From assembly GCF_011759385.1 (NCBI RefSeq), contig NZ_JAARLY010000006.1:186001-250000 (forward strand): 64,000 nucleotides of DNA. The letters are read 5' to 3'. The position numbers were made by a program, and so were the translations under genes. Origin of the DNA: Oleiagrimonas sp. C23AA. GTDB taxonomy: Bacteria; Pseudomonadota; Gammaproteobacteria; Xanthomonadales; Rhodanobacteraceae. Shown here in pieces: positions 61,889 to 64,000 of this stretch. Under the pieces are notes generated by a model, which was given only the letters and a program-made list of their open reading frames with translations, was not told the DNA's origin and did no database searches. Each line of letters starts with the position of its first letter. The stretch's first letter is position 1.

Positions 61889-62623
61889 ATGCGCCTGCGT
61901 CGCCCGTCGGTGTTCGCGGTGCTGCTTACCCTCGCCGGCGTAGTGTTATTCATACGGCTGGGCATCTGGCAACTCAACCGCGCAGTGGAGAAAGAACAGC
62001 TTCTGCGACGCTTTGCCACGGCCAACTCGGCACCCACGGTGCCTTTTTCGAAGGTGGCCGCCGGTGCGCCGGCGCATGCCTATCCGCACGTGTCGGTGGC
62101 CGGTCATTTTCTGCGTCATCATCTTTATGTGATGGACGACCAGGTGCTGGGCGACCGCGTCGGTGTGCAGGTGTACGCGCCGTTCGTGGTCAGCGGCGGC
62201 CAGCGCGTGGTGCTGGTGGGACTGGGGTTCCTGCCACGTGGAGGCAGTGGCAAGACGCTGCCATACATACCGCCGCTGCCGGACCACCGCATGACCCTGC
62301 ACGGCCTGTACGTGCCGCCGCCGGCGCCGGCCCTGCGCATGGGGGGTAATCGCCTGCCGGATCAGAAACAGTGGCCCAAGACCATGATCTACATGGATCT
62401 TGGCGATATTTCCAAGGATCTTGGGCACCCCCTTTATCCGCGCCGGCTGTTGCTTGATCCCGATCCGGCGCAGCCGTACGTACGCAAGTGGACGCCCGGT
62501 GTGATGCCGCCGGCCCGGCATCGCGGTTACGCCTTCCAGTGGTTCTCTTTTGCCGCCGCTGCGGTGGCGATCTTTGTGATTTTGCACCGTCGACGCGACC
62601 CCAAGGACGCTTCCAAGTCATGA
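61889..62623 (+). CDS. SURF1 family cytochrome oxidase assembly protein
   Basis: Predicted 244-residue inner-membrane protein with helices near both ends (about residues 10-28 and 215-234) and a periplasmic domain between. GIWQLNRAVEKEQLL and YVMDDQVLGDRVGVQVYAPFVV match SURF1, which helps insert haem a into subunit I. ATG at 61889 is preferred to a GTG directly before it. The gene overlaps the next by 4 bp. Confidence 0.88.
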   Translation: MRLRRPSVFAVLLTLAGVVLFIRLGIWQLNRAVEKEQLLRRFATANSAPTVPFSKVAAGAPAHAYPHVSVAGHFLRHHLYVMDDQVLGDRVGVQVYAPFVVSGGQRVVLVGLGFLPRGGSGKTLPYIPPLPDHRMTLHGLYVPPPAPALRMGGNRLPDQKQWPKTMIYMDLGDISKDLGHPLYPRRLLLDPDPAQPYVRKWTPGVMPPARHRGYAFQWFSFAAAAVAIFVILHRRRDPKDASKS

Positions 62624-63189
62624 ACGCTCCCACGCCGACCACCCCCGTGACACAACGCAATCGCCGCAAGCTGCTGCTGGTGGCGCTGGTCTTTCTGGCG
62701 CCGGCGATCATTGCCGTGGCGCTCGGTGAGCTGGGCTGGCGCCCGGGCACGCAGAGTTTTGGCCAGCCGGTGACGCCGCAGCGCAATTTCAAATCCGTGC
62801 GTGTCGACATGGCCAAAGGCGGCACCTGGGCATGGCGCGCCAAGACGCCGCAGATGACGCTGCTGGCGCTACCGGGTACCAGCTGTGCCGAGGCTTGTTT
62901 GCGTCAGCTGGCGCTGATGCGCAATGCGCGCGTGGCGCTCAACACCAAGTCCGGCCATGTGCGCCTGCTGTATTTGGGCTCGCCACCGACAGTGGCTGGC
63001 GCCAGCGACGTGATGCCGGCCTGGCAGATTGGACGCGATGCCAACGATGCACTGGCCAGCTTCCGCCCCAAGGGCGCGGACACGGTCGCCGCGCTGCTGG
63101 TCGAATCCAATGGCACGGCGCTGACCTACTATCCGGCCGGTTTTGACGCCAACGGGTTGCTCAAGGATCTCAAGAAGGTATTGCGTTGA
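62620..63189 (+). CDS. Membrane-anchored thioredoxin-fold-like protein with Cys-x3-Cys motif
   Basis: Predicted 189-residue protein with one N-terminal helix (about residues 18-37) and a periplasmic part. The motif GTSCAEACLRQL, two cysteines three apart, resembles the copper-binding CxxxC of Sco proteins but lacks the following Pro and much of the usual fold. It overlaps SURF1 by 4 bp and ctaA by 1 bp (TGATG), so it belongs to the oxidase assembly operon. A role in copper or haem delivery to the oxidase is plausible. Confidence 0.7.
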   Translation: MNAPTPTTPVTQRNRRKLLLVALVFLAPAIIAVALGELGWRPGTQSFGQPVTPQRNFKSVRVDMAKGGTWAWRAKTPQMTLLALPGTSCAEACLRQLALMRNARVALNTKSGHVRLLYLGSPPTVAGASDVMPAWQIGRDANDALASFRPKGADTVAALLVESNGTALTYYPAGFDANGLLKDLKKVLR

Positions 63190-64000
63190 TGGCTCGCAAG
63201 AAGATGTCGCTGGCGGCGAAGCTGGCCTGGTTCGCCGCTGCGTTCGCGTTCTGCGTGGTGATGTTCGGTGCCTTTGTGCGTCTGTCCAATGCCGGACTTT
63301 CCTGCCCGGACTGGCCGACCTGCTATGGCCAGGTCACCTGGCCCGATCACGCCCACGCCATCGCCCAGGCCGATGCCGCCTTCCCGCACCGGCCGGTGGA
63401 ACCGGGCAAGCCCTGGCGCGAGCAATTCCATCGCATGATCGCGGGTACGTTAGGCGTGATGGTGCTGGTGTTGGCGCTGATCGCAGTGTGGCGAAAGCGC
63501 TGGGCGCGCTGGACGGTAGTGGGCGCGGCGGTGGCGGCCGCCTGTGGCGTAGGCCTTTACATGGGCGGCGAGCGCATCGTTTCCTCGTTGCTGGCGGCGC
63601 TGGCAATCGCCTTGCCGTTGTTCGTCGCCGCGCGATTGCAACGCACGCCACCGTGGCGGGTGGCGGTGATCGCGCTGGCTTTGATCATCTTCCAGGCCAT
63701 GCTGGGCATGTGGACGGTCACGCTGCTGCTCAAGCCGATCGTGGTGACAGGCCATCTGCTGGGCGGCATGACCACCTTCGCGCTGCTGGCCTACGTGGCG
63801 CTGCGCCTCACGCCCATCGGTGCGCCGGATGACCAGCATCGTCGCCTGCGCCGTTTTATCGCCGTGGGCATCGTGTTGCTGGCCTGCCAGATTTTCCTCG
63901 GCGGCTGGACCTCGTCCAATTACGCGGCGCTGGCCTGTGGCTACGGCAACGCGGCGTTCCCCGAATGCATGGGGCAATGGTGGCCGCAGACCAACTTCCA
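63189..64000 (+). CDS. ctaA: Haem A synthase CtaA/COX15 (3' end outside the window)
   Basis: The first 270 residues are present; the gene runs off the window. It makes haem A from haem O for the aa3 oxidase. The first helix and RLSNAGLSCPDWPTCYGQ, followed by EFIHR-like motif (here QFHRMIAGTLG), contain the conserved histidines of the family; a second four-helix half begins near GHLLGG (His ligand) and NYAALACGYGN. Its 1-bp overlap with the preceding gene shows coupling. Confidence 0.93.
   Translation, partial: MARKKMSLAAKLAWFAAAFAFCVVMFGAFVRLSNAGLSCPDWPTCYGQVTWPDHAHAIAQADAAFPHRPVEPGKPWREQFHRMIAGTLGVMVLVLALIAVWRKRWARWTVVGAAVAAACGVGLYMGGERIVSSLLAALAIALPLFVAARLQRTPPWRVAVIALALIIFQAMLGMWTVTLLLKPIVVTGHLLGGMTTFALLAYVALRLTPIGAPDDQHRRLRRFIAVGIVLLACQIFLGGWTSSNYAALACGYGNAAFPECMGQWWPQTNF

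Overview
The window is high-GC chromosomal DNA (about 65% by eye) from a gammaproteobacterium of the order Xanthomonadales, most likely family Rhodanobacteraceae (Dyella, Rhodanobacter, Frateuria or Luteibacter type). This rests on the algZ-algR-hemC order, the cox/SURF1/ctaA cluster with an opposed DUF2909 gene, paired exported S9 peptidases, a DUF3693 phage-type regulator and a giant ankyrin protein. The assignment is inference; no rRNA, tRNA, CRISPR array or insertion sequence was seen. About 59 protein-coding genes are supported, the first and last cut by the window edges.

Layout. 0-5.3 kb: end of an AIF-like reductase, topoisomerase IB, an RlmI-type rRNA methyltransferase, a MATE exporter and a PagL-type lipid A deacylase. 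5.3-10.2 kb: a minus-strand tripartite drug efflux operon (marR, outer-membrane lipoprotein, emrA, emrB) with a strong, apparently leaderless promoter. 10.3-18 kb: AraC regulator, DsbG-like protein, two divergent exported S9 peptidases, carboxylesterase. 18-21.7 kb: algZ-algR-hemC and a DUF481 outer-membrane protein. 21.8-27.4 kb: SLC13 transporter, WYL regulator, patatin phospholipase, family 2 glycosyltransferase.

27.5-31.4 kb is the most interesting part. A bufferin-type RiPP operon (DUF2282 precursor, DUF692/MNIO oxidase, DUF2063 partner, DoxX) faces an ECF sigma/zinc-type anti-sigma pair. The two transcription units carry the same promoter, GTGTAAT-N16-CGGTCTT with identical spacing, so the sigma factor probably drives both itself and the copper-binding peptide operon. 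This also moves the sigma gene's start to an internal GTG.

31.4-34.4 kb: parB, parA, rsmG and a short SPFH-like protein, a set that is often origin-proximal. 34.8-44.6 kb: a carbohydrate locus with a LacI regulator, an exported GH144-like glucanase, a complete ABC importer (binding lipoprotein, two permeases, distant ATPase), a GH1 beta-glucosidase and glucokinase. Near-identical LacI-type operators lie before the regulator and before the beta-glucosidase. A plausible job is beta-1,2-glucan or related beta-glucan breakdown to glucose 6-phosphate.

44.7-57 kb: hemB, a KefB/C-type antiporter, the DUF3693 regulator, the 1168-residue membrane ankyrin protein, a YcgL protein, FadL and PutA. 57.2-64 kb: aa3-type cytochrome c oxidase genes (DUF2244, coxB, coxA, a 44-residue peptide, coxC, DUF2909, SURF1, a Sco-like CxxxC protein, ctaA). 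ctaG/Cox11 is missing from its usual place between coxA and coxC.
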